Assembly (NCBI RefSeq): GCF_022539315.1
Contig: NC_066315.1
Coordinates: 19,443,649 to 19,507,648 of the forward strand
Direction of reading: 5' to 3'
Source: Serinus canaria
Taxonomy: Eukaryota > Chordata > Aves > Passeriformes > Fringillidae
Length of the DNA: 64,000 nucleotides
Under the pieces are notes generated by a model. That model was given only the letters and a program-made list of their open reading frames with translations. It was not told where the DNA came from and made no database searches. Made by a program: the position numbers and the translations under genes. Below are positions 51,401 through 64,000 of this stretch, piece after piece; within the stretch, counting starts at the first letter, position 1; each line of letters opens with the position of its first letter.

Positions 51401-54400
51401 TGCTGAAGGAATGTTATGACAGTTTGCCTCTACTACCTTTGTTATTGTGTAACTGAAGGTAACATTTGCCTCTAAAAGCATAAAATGTTTCTAATGTTGT
51501 ATAAGCGCAGCATTGTAGCTGTTCCTTGTTGCAGTTAATCCGCTTGATACCAATGCAGCTGTTTATAAGAGTTACACAACAGATTCCAAAAAAAACCCCG
51601 TTATTTGTTTGGTCATGAAGCGAACACATGCATAATACAAAACTAGTCATGACATATTCCTGGGGCAAAGCTATGCATGTTTCTTGCTCAAAGTCCCTCG
51701 TCTGTTGGGCTGCACTGCCTAGTATTACCATGTTTGGGGGACCCAGCCTTCATGGAAACAAAACTGATTGCTCCAAATGATCTGTCTTGCAGCAAAGGCC
51801 TGAAGGATGGGTCAGTAATTTCATTAACATATCCTGCTCTGGTGTGAATACTCCTAATTGAAGCCTAGAGAGGGCCTAAAGACATTTCAGATGGGAGGTT
51901 CTGTGAAATAAGGCATGTAATTAGGGAATGTCTCAGAATGATTGACAGGGTGTTTTTCATCAACACCATCTCTGCTCTTTGAGGCCATTCACTGAACTTT
52001 GCAGAAAGGACCTTCTGAACAAGAGGAATGTGGAACACAGCTATTATTACTGTCAAGTATGACACATAGGTGAGAAAAAACCCACCAAAACTATCCCTCC
52101 ATTAGTTAGAAAATCACAGCTCTGGCTAATAAAAACTCTACATTTCATCTGTGGCCTTTATTACAGAATTCTTTAAAACTATTAGCAGCATCTTCTGTTT
52201 TTCTTAGAATGAAAGCAGATAAATTAGCAACAGAGGGAAGAGCTCCTAAGCTAGACAGTTCACTTGGAGTCGTTATATAAATGACCTTTCTGAAATGTGT
52301 CCAAGACTTAAATTACTCTGATTAGTTGATGTCTGTGGAACTGGCAACAAGCCTTTTCACTGTTGCTCTCATGGTAATTATTATTCTTGTTTCACTGCAT
52401 ATTTTGATAGCATTTCTCAAGTGTCTAGTTATAAATCTCTTAAAAGGCTGAGGACAGTTGAATGAGTAGAGGTAAAATTAGAACAGATCCCAGCTGATAT
52501 GGTCCTTGCCTTCCCTGTACATCTATTTTAGAAGTTGAAAATAAGTGTCTTCCTACATTCAACCCAGAATTGATCAGAATGTGCTTAAAAAAAGGAACAG
52601 GGATGCTTTCAAGCCTATCCATTACATTTATATATCAAAAAAGGATATATAATTCAGAACAAAAAAGTTATGAGCACATAGTTTGCTTCTTTTTGTTGGA
52701 ATACTTTTTTAAAAATTAACTGTAAAAATAGCATGTCTAATAGCCATCATCATCACACATATTTCCATGTAGATAACAGCCCTCTTCAGATTGAAGAAAG
52801 CTCAAATAGATCTCACTTATCTAATATTTCAGAGCCAATTAATTTTACCAGAAAAATATTTGTCTCATATCCTCAAACATCAAACCTTTTGTGTTCCCAA
52901 AACTCATCTCCCCAAACTGCTATCAACTCTGCAACTGGAGTTTGTGTTTCTTTGCTCCCACAGCTCTTTCAAACATCACTTCAAGCCCCATCATTTCTCA
53001 TTAACTAGTAACTTCTCCAAATCTCTTTGATAGAAGAGTTAAATCCCCCAAGTCAAAACTTCGAAAAATTAACATTTATTAATCCATGTTTCACTGTGCT
53101 CTGCACTATCTGCCACTGAATCAGGAACAGAAAATTGTTAACATGTTAAATTACTTTAGAAAGTTTCTGTTTTCTCTGTAAAAATCATTCCTTTGCATTC
53201 TGTGCTGCCTAAAAGTGACACAATGCACAAGATATTCCTCTAACAACATGGTATGACATGCCATGGAAAACCAGCTGTGAAGTATTTTTTTGAGAGATGC
53301 TGCAAGAAATGTTTCATACTGTATGATGAAAGCAGATTTAAGCAACCTTTTAATAACTTGCACCACATCTTGCTTTTTTTCTTGACTGCACACATCCAAA
53401 TGGGTAGAGGACTTAATTTTGGTGGTTTTGAAAGATAAAGCTGAAATAATCTTAAATTAAATAGATCTTTATACTGAAGTAAAAAAAATCTATATATAAA
53501 TATACATCATTATAGAACTTGAGTTTCCATTTCATGCATCCAAGTGGAAATACGTGGTTAGCAATTGACAAAGATGCCAACCATACATTTTGGTAAAGAG
53601 AGCTCCAAAAAAACTTTCTTATTCCACTGACACCATTTTCCTCAATCAATATTACAGAACCAAATGGCCAGACAATAAGTATATATATGAATGTCATGAA
53701 TGTCACCATAACATCAAGGAGGTGAGGAAAACATTCTTCATTATCAAGAAGTTTGATTACTAACTGAAAAATTCTCTACATGAAATACAATACAATAGAA
53801 AAGGAAAAAATGTTGAGTGGGCTGAGGCACTCAGGGAGCAATTCAAAGAGCTACCAGTACTGACAGACTTTCCCTAGACAGAAGATGATAAATGTACAGA
53901 CCAACTGTTTGTAAACTGAAAAATCATCCAGCAGATTAGGCAGAAACAATTTTTCCTTAGGATCTTAGCAGGGTTTTGTTTTGCTTCCTCATCTGACAGT
54001 ACTTTCAATTATTGAGACAGAATGACAAAGGAGCATATGTGCTCAATGATCAGAGGACCTGCACCATCAAACTGGGCATCTGCTACTCATTTCCAAAGGA
54101 TGCTGCAAGTGAGATACAAGTGAAAACCAGAATACTGAATAGTCCTGGGCCAGGCCAGCTGGAACAGGACCAAGCAATTGGGTTATTTTCAGAGAACTTA
54201 ACACAAGTGGTCTATAGAAAGTAATTTGTACCTGGGACTGCACCCTGTAATTGCTTCATTGTATTTGATCAGCAATGTTACAGAGATGATTTAGGCACAC
54301 ATATGGCCAACAACAGACCAAAGAGTGGCTGCAAAGGTGATTCCATCTATCCTTGGTTTTGCTCCCAAATCATGACCCAGTCATTAATCTGTGAACAAAT

Positions 54401-55098
54401 GACTGGATCTGGAGGAATTGTATCCTTGAACAGGATGCCACAGAAATAATCACCAAATTTATGAAGCTGAAGGGTCTCCTCTGACTTGATTTAATTCTAG
54501 CCTGATTTGCACCTGCCCCATTCTGAATTTCTCATTCATTTTGGGAAATGTTATGTCTACCTACTTCATTCACCAGCTGGAACTGCAGCTGTTATTTCTG
54601 TTGTCCTTTTTTTCATTTAAAAAAAAATAAAAATGTCTTCTTTATTCCATCTTTCCATGTTAACTGACAGCCTGGGAAAACACATTTTGCAAAAGAAAAT
54701 TCTGAAGCGTTGGATCAATTTGGTTCATGATATAACAGTTGTTTAGTGACAATCACTGGGGCTGCAATGTTACCACTCTTTTTAACCGACTGCACAGCAT
54801 TTACAGAAAAGATGATCTCACTTCAATTCTTTTTTTCATTAAGTCTTACAAATATTTTTTCTTCTTCTTTCCTTGTTTTAGATAAATTCCTGAATAACCT
54901 TCTTAATATTTCAGTAAGAAGGACGTAATTTCTCAAGTTTTGTGGAGACAGTAGCTCTTCATAAATGTGTGCTAACATGCTAACAGCTTCTACTAGAAAC
55001 CTTTGTAATCTCACCACATTGTGGGAAAGGGAAGAGGGAAAGAGCTAAGAACTCCTTTTCATGGAGAACGTGGTTACCAGTGAGTTTCTTCAAAATGC

Positions 55099-55326
55099 AA
55101 ATGGAATCATAAAATCACAGCAGCTGAAGTCACATGGGACTTTCAGGAACATTTGGTCCAAACCTGGCTCAAAACAGGTCTGTTTAGAACAGGCTGCTCA
55201 AGCCCATGTCCAAGTGAATGCTGAGTCCCTCCAAGGACAGAGGTATCACAACCTCTTCATAAATTCTATTCCAGTCTTTGACCATTCTCATGGTAAACAC
55301 AAAAATCTCAATCACTAATCAGAATA
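55099..55326 (-). mobile_element. CR1 LINE 3' tail fragment, minus orientation
   Basis: The plus strand shows the reversed CR1 terminus: GGAATCATAAAATCACAG (degraded terminal repeat), AACATTTGGTCCAAACCTGG, CTCAAAACAGGTCTGTTTAG, AACAGGCTGCTCAAGCCCAT, GTCCAAGTGAATGCTGAGTC, CCTCCAAGGACAGAGG, CACAACCTCTTC, then CCAGTCTTTGACCATTCTCA and TGGTAAACACAAAAATCTCA. The element therefore reads leftwards, and about 228 bp of the 3' end survive. An 85-codon plus-strand open frame across it (55061-55318) is antisense to the CR1 and not a gene. Divergence is high, so this is an old copy. Confidence 0.93.
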
Positions 55327-58300
55327 TTCTTCATTAATATGTTTTCTTGCCCAAACATTTAAAATCTTTGACTGATTTAAAGTCACACTAATTACAAAAA
55401 ATCAAATTCTTATTCATTGATTTGTGCCCCTCAAACCTTCAAAAACAAAGTTTTATTTGAATTTCTTTTCTCTCGCCATTGACTATCTGAATGGCAAATG
55501 AAATTCTATAAATGAAATGCATACAGGAATTCTGTACAGATGTAGAGGGGAAAAAGGGATCCAGAGTAGAGCATGAACATGGCACTACATCATCCCACAG
55601 ACAGAATAAGTCTGATAATTGTCCATTTGAACATTATTGCAAAAAAGGTCATTACCCCTGTGCCCTACCACTTCAATACATAGCACACAATAAAATCACA
55701 TTATCAGGATAACTGGGAGTAACACAGAAGAAAGAAATCAGGTATTCATCTTGCCTTCACCTCCAAGTAGTTGTTTTCCTTTTTTTTCCTTATAACTACT
55801 GCAACTAAGGTTCTAAGAGGCCTGATAAACATTTGCAGTCTTGGGTAATACTACTTTAGTAGTTTCAAAGCAATTACTGTGTATGAAGCATCACCCATAG
55901 ACATAAAGAAAGATTGCTGAAGAGTTTACTGAGTCTTTTCCTAAAAAATGCTCTCATATAAATGGGACCAAATGCAGATGTGATGGTAAGAACAGGAGGC
56001 TGAACAGAGATGAATCTGTAAATTTTTATTTGGTTTATCTGGATCCATTTCAGCATCCATCTTCATCTTGAAAGATGGAAGAGTTGGGTAGTTGATTTGA
56101 AGGGTAGAAATCATCCCTTAACAAAAACTTTTAGATCCTAAACATCTCTCTTGAAGGAAGCATAACTTCAGTTTCCAATGCTGGTTTCATTGCCTTATTT
56201 TAGCTGCTAATTTAAAGCCAGTTGTAGAGCAGGTCACATTTAAGCCACTGGAAAAAAAAGCCCAGCTACATTCATAGTGCATGGCCAAGATCTGAAAGTG
56301 AATAATAAAACCATTATTTGAACCCATTTAAAAGGAAAATCCAGCAAGAAGCAAACACAACCCAGCTATGGTTATCTGGAATTATGTGTAATTTTTCTAA
56401 CTGGTTCCCAGGTAAACACAGTGTCCTTTGCTTTCTTAAGCTTCTTCCACAAAGTATCTCTTGTCTCACACTGCCACATCTGGCTTGGCCTTTATAATCA
56501 CAGAATTTGGGTTGCAATTTGCAGATATCTACTGGGATTTTCTCTTATCTCTCTCTTCTTTTCCCCAAAAACATGGGAGACATCTACAAAACCAGACATG
56601 ACAACTGAAGCAATGCTTCCTCCGGGTTCCATGCAAAAAGCCCATTATCATCAGAAGGCAAACATCCTGTTTTTTTTCCATAAATGGGGAAATTCAAGAC
56701 ATGAAATAATTAACACATTCCTGTGAGTATGAGTGCACTCAAAAATACTTGCTACAGAATACAGCATCTTCATTTTATATTCATGATAATGTAGGGAGTT
56801 AAAACATTCCCTCCCTTATTTATTTATGTACAACAATAAATATCCTTTTCCAGGCACCACCAAGCATATCAGAAAATAGAATTCTGTCTCCACTTCTATT
56901 CTGTGGCTCAAGATTGAGAAGAGAAAAATCCCAGTAGTGCGGCACAAGATAATTAAAACACAACAAAATATAACTCAGCTTTACAACTAAAGTAATCTGT
57001 TCAAGAGTGACAAAAAGCCAAAGCTCTGACACCTACAATGCCCAAACAGGCAACATGTCCAGACTGGGCAGAGCACAATGTCTGCTGTTCACAAAGCTAT
57101 GTGAAAGGCTTACTGAGACCTTGGATAAAAAAGTTTACCTAGTTCATTCCTTCTGTTCATCAGGTTCACTAAAATGAACAGGCTGTGAAATCAATGGCCT
57201 CCCAATTGTTCATTTGTAGGAGAGGCACAAAACTGTTTTATATAAAAGAGACTGAACTGCCAACATTTCAATGAATCTGAAAGAACTTACCCGAAACCAT
57301 TGACCCAAAAAGATAATCAGCACGCAGTGGTGAGCACTCAATGCTCCCCCACTAGAGAAATTGTTTAGTAATGGTGACATAACCCCTGGATTCTGGGTCA
57401 TCAGATATAAAATATCATTACTGTTCAGTAACTATTCAGTGACTCAGAGGACACAAGAAGAGTTGGCAATCACAGTCCCTTTTTTCTTGTGCTTGAGATG
57501 AGCAATTTCTGGCTAGACAAGTGGTTCTCTACTGTGGCAGGCCAGAAGATGCCAAGTCTATTCTGCTCCAGCCAAGGACTCACACAGGTATTTCAATGGG
57601 ATTATCCGAGAGCTTGACAATTGACTACAAGTCTGAAGGTTATGTTGGACTGGGACCAAAGTGCTCAGCACTAAATCTCTCTAGATGAACTTCTCTGTAT
57701 AAACATGGATTGAGGGAAAAAAAAAAAAAGAAAAAAAGAGAAAGACCTAGATCCTGAATGGTATTTAGATACCAAAATTATTAAATACCAAAATCCCATG
57801 GATGCTGTAACATCCTTAAATATCTTCAAAGATATGAGGCAAAACCACCCTCTAAGCTCCCAACAACTCTGTTTGCTGTGAGCCTTAGCGAACAGGCCAG
57901 TGACAGAACAAAGGTACAGAAGGCAAATCCCACATGGCAACCTGGCAGACTAGAGAGAAACACCATAGTTTACTGTATCATAGCTCAGACTCTTCTGCAC
58001 TCATCTGAATGTATGCTTCTCTGATTTGGCTGTCAACCATAAGCATTGAAGACTCTTTGTAATGTAAAAGAAAATGCTTCCTGTACTACAACTGCCCTGC
58101 AAAAGTAGTCGAAGTTTAATCACAGTTGCAAAACAACCAATACATTACACTGAGTCATATTCATCTCTTTGCCTAATCTGTATCAGGGAAATATCTAATT
58201 TATTTATAGAGACTTGTTTTAGTTTAACTAAAACTCTGTTATAGCTGCATGCCAATGAAAGAAGCCATAGTGGCTCCTTAAATGGATAGTCACGTAGCAC

Positions 58301-61300
58301 TTCCATCTGTGGAATATGTTTTCTCTGTAATTTCCCTTTCAGCATGGAGTCTTTGACATGCAGAAGAATGGACAGCACTTGTCAAACTATGATTACTTCA
58401 GAAATTGAAATACATAAAATAATAACCAAAGCAATCTAATGCACACACAACTATCATTCACTTGGAACACAGACAAGCAGATAGTAAATGATTCCATTTA
58501 TAATTAATTCAGAGAAAGAAGGAGGAGTTGAAAAAAATCCTATATAGATACATTCTTCAGGACTTGGCAGAAAATAATGACTGAACAAGGATCTCAAAAG
58601 GAAAATTAATGAATGACAACAGGAGCAGCACATGTGTAACGTGAAGATAGACTACAAGAAAATTAAACATGTTGCTTATGGGAAAATAACCACCTTCTCT
58701 TTAGTTTGCTCAGAAAAAATCCCACACAGTTCCTAATGGAATTCAAGGCTATTATTCAATCAGAAGATTCTCATGAAGGCAGAAACTGTGAAAGTATGCT
58801 TCCTAAAGCAGAGCCCCAGGAGATAATTGAAGCCCTAGAATCATAGCAGTGATTTTCTTGAACATTCATCCCCAGGTTACCTTAAAAAAATCCATCAGAC
58901 AAGAACATCCAATGCAGCAACATAAAGGTTACAGTCAGTGAGATGTAAATAAAGAAAGAGGCAGAAAATAAAATGCCTAAAAAAATCTTTGGGAAAAATT
59001 ATGGGTGAGTATTTGCATATCTACACATGCAAATTGAACTTTGCTATATAAACCATATACCTGAAAAAAAAAATTAAAAAATCCCACTTCCCTCTTGAAA
59101 GTACTGTCAAGAAATTTCAATTTCCTTAGCAGTGTTATAAGAGCCTTTCAATAGTCACAGTTTTCAGAACTCAAGCACAGTTTTCAAGAACACACTCAAG
59201 CAGATTTGCTAAAAGGAACACTGAAAAAGATGGGCTTGACATGTAGGAAGGCCATGGATGTCACAGCAATCCTGTGTGAAGAGCCCCAGTCTCTGGTCTA
59301 AAACGATGGAGATTTAAATCAAAGCCATTCTGACAAAGCAGATCCCAGCCTGACAATTCACACATTGCAATGATCTCTCTATTTTTTATGGAAGTTATAG
59401 AGGGGAAAAAACAGATCTTATTGATTTAAAAATTCACTTCATAAATCCTGTGATACCAGAGAACTGGAGAGAGAAGAAAACAGAACAATAGTTTTCTTCC
59501 TAGGTCAGTACTGAAATTAAATCTGTAGCCTTCTAAGCCATGCAGCTATTTCTCAAGGACATCCAGTAATAAATCAAATTATTAGAAGAGCCTCATACTC
59601 CTTATATGAGGATCAGATCCCGCTCTGTGCTCCTCTCCCAGATGGCACCAAATAATGTGTGCTAACCTTATTATTTACCTTCGAAGTTCCCCCACCACCA
59701 CAGAACTCAGTCACCACTGTTCTGAAGTTATGGTCAGAGGACAGCAGGGACAGAGCTGTGTTTCCAGCACTTTTCTAATAGTGCCACATATAACCACTGC
59801 ACTTACCAAAGCTGAATGACAAGCCAGTGGAAATTCCATCACCATAAGTCCTGCAGCCAGAGGGGCTGATGCAATTTTTTTCCTAAGGGAAAGAAACTTC
59901 GGGCATTGTTCAGTTCCAGGCTATACAGAATACACACCATACATCATACAGGGATGCAAACCCATCTCCCTCTGCAGCAAGGTGAAGCACCAGCAAGGAA
60001 GGGTTGGAGAGAGGATTATCAGCCTAGGGTATAGCACATAAACTGGGACAGTCTAATTTAGGAGCTAACAAGTCTGTGGAGCGATCTTAAAAGAGGGAAG
60101 CAATACAAACCATTCAAAGGACCTAAGACCCAGAGAGCAAAGGAGGCCAAACAATGGCAAGAAATTAAATAGGTTTAATATACTACTGGGCACACACAGA
60201 TAAGTGCCATTAGTTCCCACATACTTCATTTTTTAAAAGACCAATTACAGAACTCCTGCCACTGAATAAAGATTGTGGCTTTTACTATGGCTTCTCAGGG
60301 AGAAAAGGAATTAGTCTGGACAACTTAGAAACTATACAAACAAATAAAGAATGCCATTATTATTATTTCTTAACAAATCCCATGATTTCTTGAGCCTCGT
60401 GGCATTTAATTTTTGAGTCAGTTGCTTGGTAAAGCTTGGTTCATGAAGGTAAAGCTTGGTTCATGAAGGCAGGGATACAAGGCTGTTAGCTGCATTGAAA
60501 AAGCCAGAACACTGTAACAGAGTGAATTTATTGCTTACTCAGTCTTTACACTGGAGTAAGAGATATATATTCCAACATCACCAAAGAAAATCTAAAAGTT
60601 TACATTCCTATTTTCTCCAATTATTGATAAAAATCACTTTGAAGAGTACATTAAACTAATGCCAGGCAAAACACTGCAGCACTTGCTCCTCACAAAGAGG
60701 AATTTTCCAGCCATAGCAAAATTTGGCTGCTAAATGCATGTCCTTATTACCATAATATTTTTTGGTGACATCTGCTGCCCTATAATCAGTGCTTGGATGC
60801 TAATAGTTACATGGGATATGATACTGTACAATTAATCAGTGCTTCAGTGAACCAAAGAAAAAGACCAAGTCAGAAGCAGAAAAAGAATTCAATAGCAAAA
60901 CTTACAGAGAATGGAAATTTTGGTTTTCTCTCACGCGTTCCCATTGTCTGACATTTTTTGATGTGTAGTAAAGAAATTTTATTTATACTAATGCGGCACT
61001 ACCAAAAATCAATTCCTAAAGCACAATTGCATTTAAAACAACTGCTGCAACCTTGCCTTTTCTGGGAGTCCTGAGGACAGAGGAGCTCTTACAGTCTCTC
61101 TTTGCATGATGCAGAAATGTGTGCAATTGGAATTGATGAGTCAGGGTAAAAAGCTCCCTTAGCCATCCTTCTCTTTCTTGCTAAACTCTTTGGACATATG
61201 TCTTTATTTGTGTGTGGAGAAACATAAGCAACATAAATAACATTTCCCTTAATCCTGGAGTTCAAACAACACAACTATGATTTCACTCCCCCTGTGATTC

Positions 61301-64000
61301 AAAGCAGGCTGGAAGTTTCCTTGCGATAGAAATCATGCAAATGTATTAAAAATTGTTACCACCCTAGAAGACAAGAGCCATAAAGAAAGGATCACTGTTC
61401 TAAAATCTGTTGGAGACCAAGCAGACAAATTAATTTTTTGTTAGGTTCTTTTACAAAGACAATACTAGAAAGAACTAGGATTGAAAGTGAAAGTCCTGAA
61501 AACTGGTTTGGCCACTATCCTAAAACTGTAGGATGAAATTATATGTTATAGTCTTCATTACTTGAAGTCTTTAAGTCAGATATTTTGTAAGATACATGTA
61601 TATTCAGGTTTGAAAACACTGAAGTTACCAACTCCCAGTGAACCCTAGGAGTGGACATTCTACTTAGCTGCCCACCACAGACATTTGAGGTAGTTTGATG
61701 ATGCCATACATATATTCCCAAATCTGTCTTCCAGCTTTTAAAATACCCTGTACAGCTCTGTTATCCCTTGGATACTCTAAAGAAATACACTGAGACACTG
61801 GACTATGGAAGAGGTGTTTATTGCTCTTTGTCCCCTGTAAACAGATTTCATAAGACTGAAATAAGCTCCAAGAAGACAAAAGCAAGAAAGCACATTCCCA
61901 GCATCCCCAGTTACAGTTTCTTTGTCAGACTGACCAGCTAACTTCCTTGGTCTCTCTAAAGCAGCAACTTGGGCCACCAATGTCACCACTTCTTCAAGAT
62001 TCTTTTTGCTACTGAACCTAATTTGGAGTCTTTCTGCTTTGTTTTTCTTAAATGACATTTCAGAAAAGGGAGGAATGGCACAGGGTGAGGAGCTGGAATC
62101 CTCTCACTATGTTTCCCAAGTTCAAATGGCAGAGCACTGCTCATTTGTCCTTTCAAAGGAGGTTCTTCTTCTCCTGTCAGTGGGTGCTGGGACACACAGA
62201 TGTGATGTTCCTGTCCTGTCCCCCCTAGATTAGCTTTAAGCTGCTTTTTCCTAGTTAAAAGACTAATGATAAAATTTTAATATTTGTTATCACACCAACT
62301 TTGCCATGACACTTTGCATTAGTCTCATAACTGAAATTACATCACTTTCAGGAGCCAACACAATCTAATCATGGGACTTGAGCACAAATTAATTACAGGA
62401 TTCAGGAACAGGTTTTCTGATGTGCATGGCATGTCTGCATCCCTTCAGGGGAATGCTTGAAGGACTCAAACACAGCGCTACCATGCTTCATTTTCAATCC
62501 TCCACTACACAGGGGCCACACTGGTTTTAAAACCCAGTGACCAGTCATCCTCTTGATATTCATGCTGCAAGGTTTGGACAGACTGCAAAGTAGTACAGCA
62601 GGGTTATATAAGCACCTATCATAACAACATTACGGGAAAACCTTGAGTGAAATCTGTAGATAAACAATCTTGCCACAAAAGCTGAGCAGAAGCCAGCAGG
62701 TTAGACACACAGCTGTGATGCTATGAAACCACTCTCTCTGGGAGATCTGGAGCAGAAACAGCAAAGCTATGATATAACCCATGACCACAGACAGCACTGT
62801 CGGTGAAACTGCAAGCCAAGTCTCCTGGACAAAGGCCCACTGGGAGGCTCTCCAGGCAGCAGAATCTGTGGCACTTGTTTTAGAGTCTTGCACACATTAT
62901 TTTAGTGCCTTTTCAGATAACAGCAAAAAGGAAATTGCAAGGCCAGGACGTGCAAAAAAAGTGGATTGCCTGTGAACATGTCTCCTCCTCTTACATCTCC
63001 GGTCACAGACTTTGGGCAACACCCTTCCCTCCTACTGCTCCTGAAGGTGTTTATCTGTGGAAGACTGACTGAGCAGTGTTGAAGGACTCATTTATTACCT
63101 CCCAAGATGGACAAAACACTTTCCATTGCAGTACTGCATTACAGGACTCAAAAGGAGCAGGTGAAGTTATGCAGCAGTAATGCCAGATTTAGGACACCAG
63201 TACAGTGCAGATGTGTATCCCCTATATAATATTCCATAAAATTTAGGTGTGCACTCATTAGAAATCTCTTTGATTGTGAAAGGGAACCACACTCAGAACC
63301 CCCCTTCTCTACTGATTACTGATCTTTGCATTTGCATAAATTTATTCATGGTCAATCTATATCTATTTGATCTTTACCTCCAGTATCTCCTCTCCTCTGT
63401 TTTTTCTCCCAAAATATATTTACAGAAAGGTATTGCAACTTCTTTGAGACTTTATTTTGTGAGACTAAAGAAATTTATCCTACCTCACAGAGAATTATTT
63501 GTCCTATTCATCCCAAATAGGCTTCCTCTTTTGCAATTTTAATGAGTTTTTATACAAATGAAAGATCAGAACTCTATGAAATATTTTATGCTCAGTTATA
63601 TCAACGTACTTTCCCACTGCTGAAAAAGATGGTTCTCATGCCTTTAAGTAGCACAGCCACTTTTTCCACATCTATCAAATATTTTTATGGTCCAGTCTTT
63701 TTTCCAGTAAGGAGGCAGATGATAAGGGCTTATTTTCAGTTTTCATCAAAAAATGAGAGAATTTTGACTATATTACATGCCTTTTTCATACTTTGCCATC
63801 TCCTTATTATTTTTTTACAGGAATTACTAGTCCTCCTCTGACACAGATTAAAAGGGATTGTTAACACAAGAGCAGAATTTACTAGCATACTCCCATTTTA
63901 ATGAAAATTTTATTATGGAAATACTAAAGAAGACCAGTTCCCAAAGCAAATTAGGGAGAATCTCTCTTTGCTTGGAGAGAAGCTGCTTCTCCTTTCTTTT
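55327..64000. other. Non-coding, unique, no gene seen
   Basis: It contains an A-rich tract near 57718-57742, a 19-bp palindrome at 58218-58236 (GTTTTAGTT-T-AACTAAAAC) and the 60428 duplication. Two plus frames near the right edge (63249-63542 and 63542-63841, 97 and 99 codons) touch through TAATG, which has no meaning in a vertebrate nuclear genome; neither peptide is recognised. Confidence 0.66.
60428..60469. repeat. Perfect 20-bp tandem duplication
   Basis: The unit GGTAAAGCTTGGTTCATGAA occurs twice in succession (60428-60447, 60448-60467) and continues for GG, so 42 bases have exact period 20. There is no mismatch, which suggests a recent duplication. Confidence 0.97.

Larger units (their letters stand above)
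45528..55098. other. Non-coding, unique, no gene seen
   Basis: 9.6 kb with only low-complexity tracts and the AAAAC array. A 105-codon minus frame (51414-51731) lies in a stretch of more balanced composition, but I recognise no protein in it. Confidence 0.68.

Noticed and set aside
63249..63841. Two adjoining open frames linked by TAATG, resembling coupled bacterial genes
   Set aside because: The setting is vertebrate nuclear DNA, neither peptide is recognised, and both are T-rich chance frames.
1..64000. tRNA, rRNA, CRISPR array or phage-like gene cluster
   Set aside because: I looked for T-loop words, regularly spaced repeats and dense co-directional frames on both strands and found none.

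Overview
This window looks like AT-rich nuclear DNA from a bird. The main evidence is six fragments of CR1 LINE retrotransposons. They include the characteristic CR1 3' ends, ending in a variant of ATTCTATGATTCTA, and a decayed CR1 reverse transcriptase whose motifs read like avian copies. Short pure microsatellites, poly-A/T runs and long unique AT-rich stretches fit an avian intergenic region or a very large intron. I cannot tell the species, the chromosome or the nearest gene.

I found no host protein-coding gene that I can support, and no rRNA, tRNA or CRISPR array. The longest open frames (157 and 151 codons) are about what chance gives in DNA of this composition. The 157-codon frame partly overlaps a CR1 copy in antisense.

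Layout. 1-13.9 kb is unique AT-rich DNA with small duplications (6.0 and 8.8 kb), an exon-like segment (6.5-6.7 kb), a poly-T run (9.3 kb) and a pure (ATT)26 array (10.15 kb). 13.9-20.4 kb is the repeat-rich part. It has two CR1 3' tails (13.95 and 15.1-15.4 kb), an A/C-rich tract (15.85 kb), a 1.4 kb CR1 in minus orientation with reverse transcriptase remains (17.0-18.4 kb), an unclassified GC-richer block against its 5' end (18.4-18.9 kb) and a third CR1 tail (20.4 kb). 20.4-44 kb is mostly unique, with a pure (TTCA)22 array (24.35 kb), a GC-richer exon-like segment (24.6-24.85 kb), a (CA)14 array (32.1 kb) and a 12-bp minisatellite (33.2 kb). 44-64 kb has a CR1 tail joined to an (AAAT)n array (44.0-44.25 kb), a perfect 46-bp inverted repeat with a 2-nt centre (45.43-45.53 kb), one more inverted CR1 tail (55.1-55.3 kb) and a 20-bp tandem duplication (60.4 kb).

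The most unusual object is the perfect 94-bp palindrome at 45434-45527. The two exon-like segments (6519-6694 and 24631-24849) are the best places to test for an unannotated transcript. I see no multi-gene system here. Recognised transposon sequence totals about 2.3 kb, roughly 3.5% of the window.
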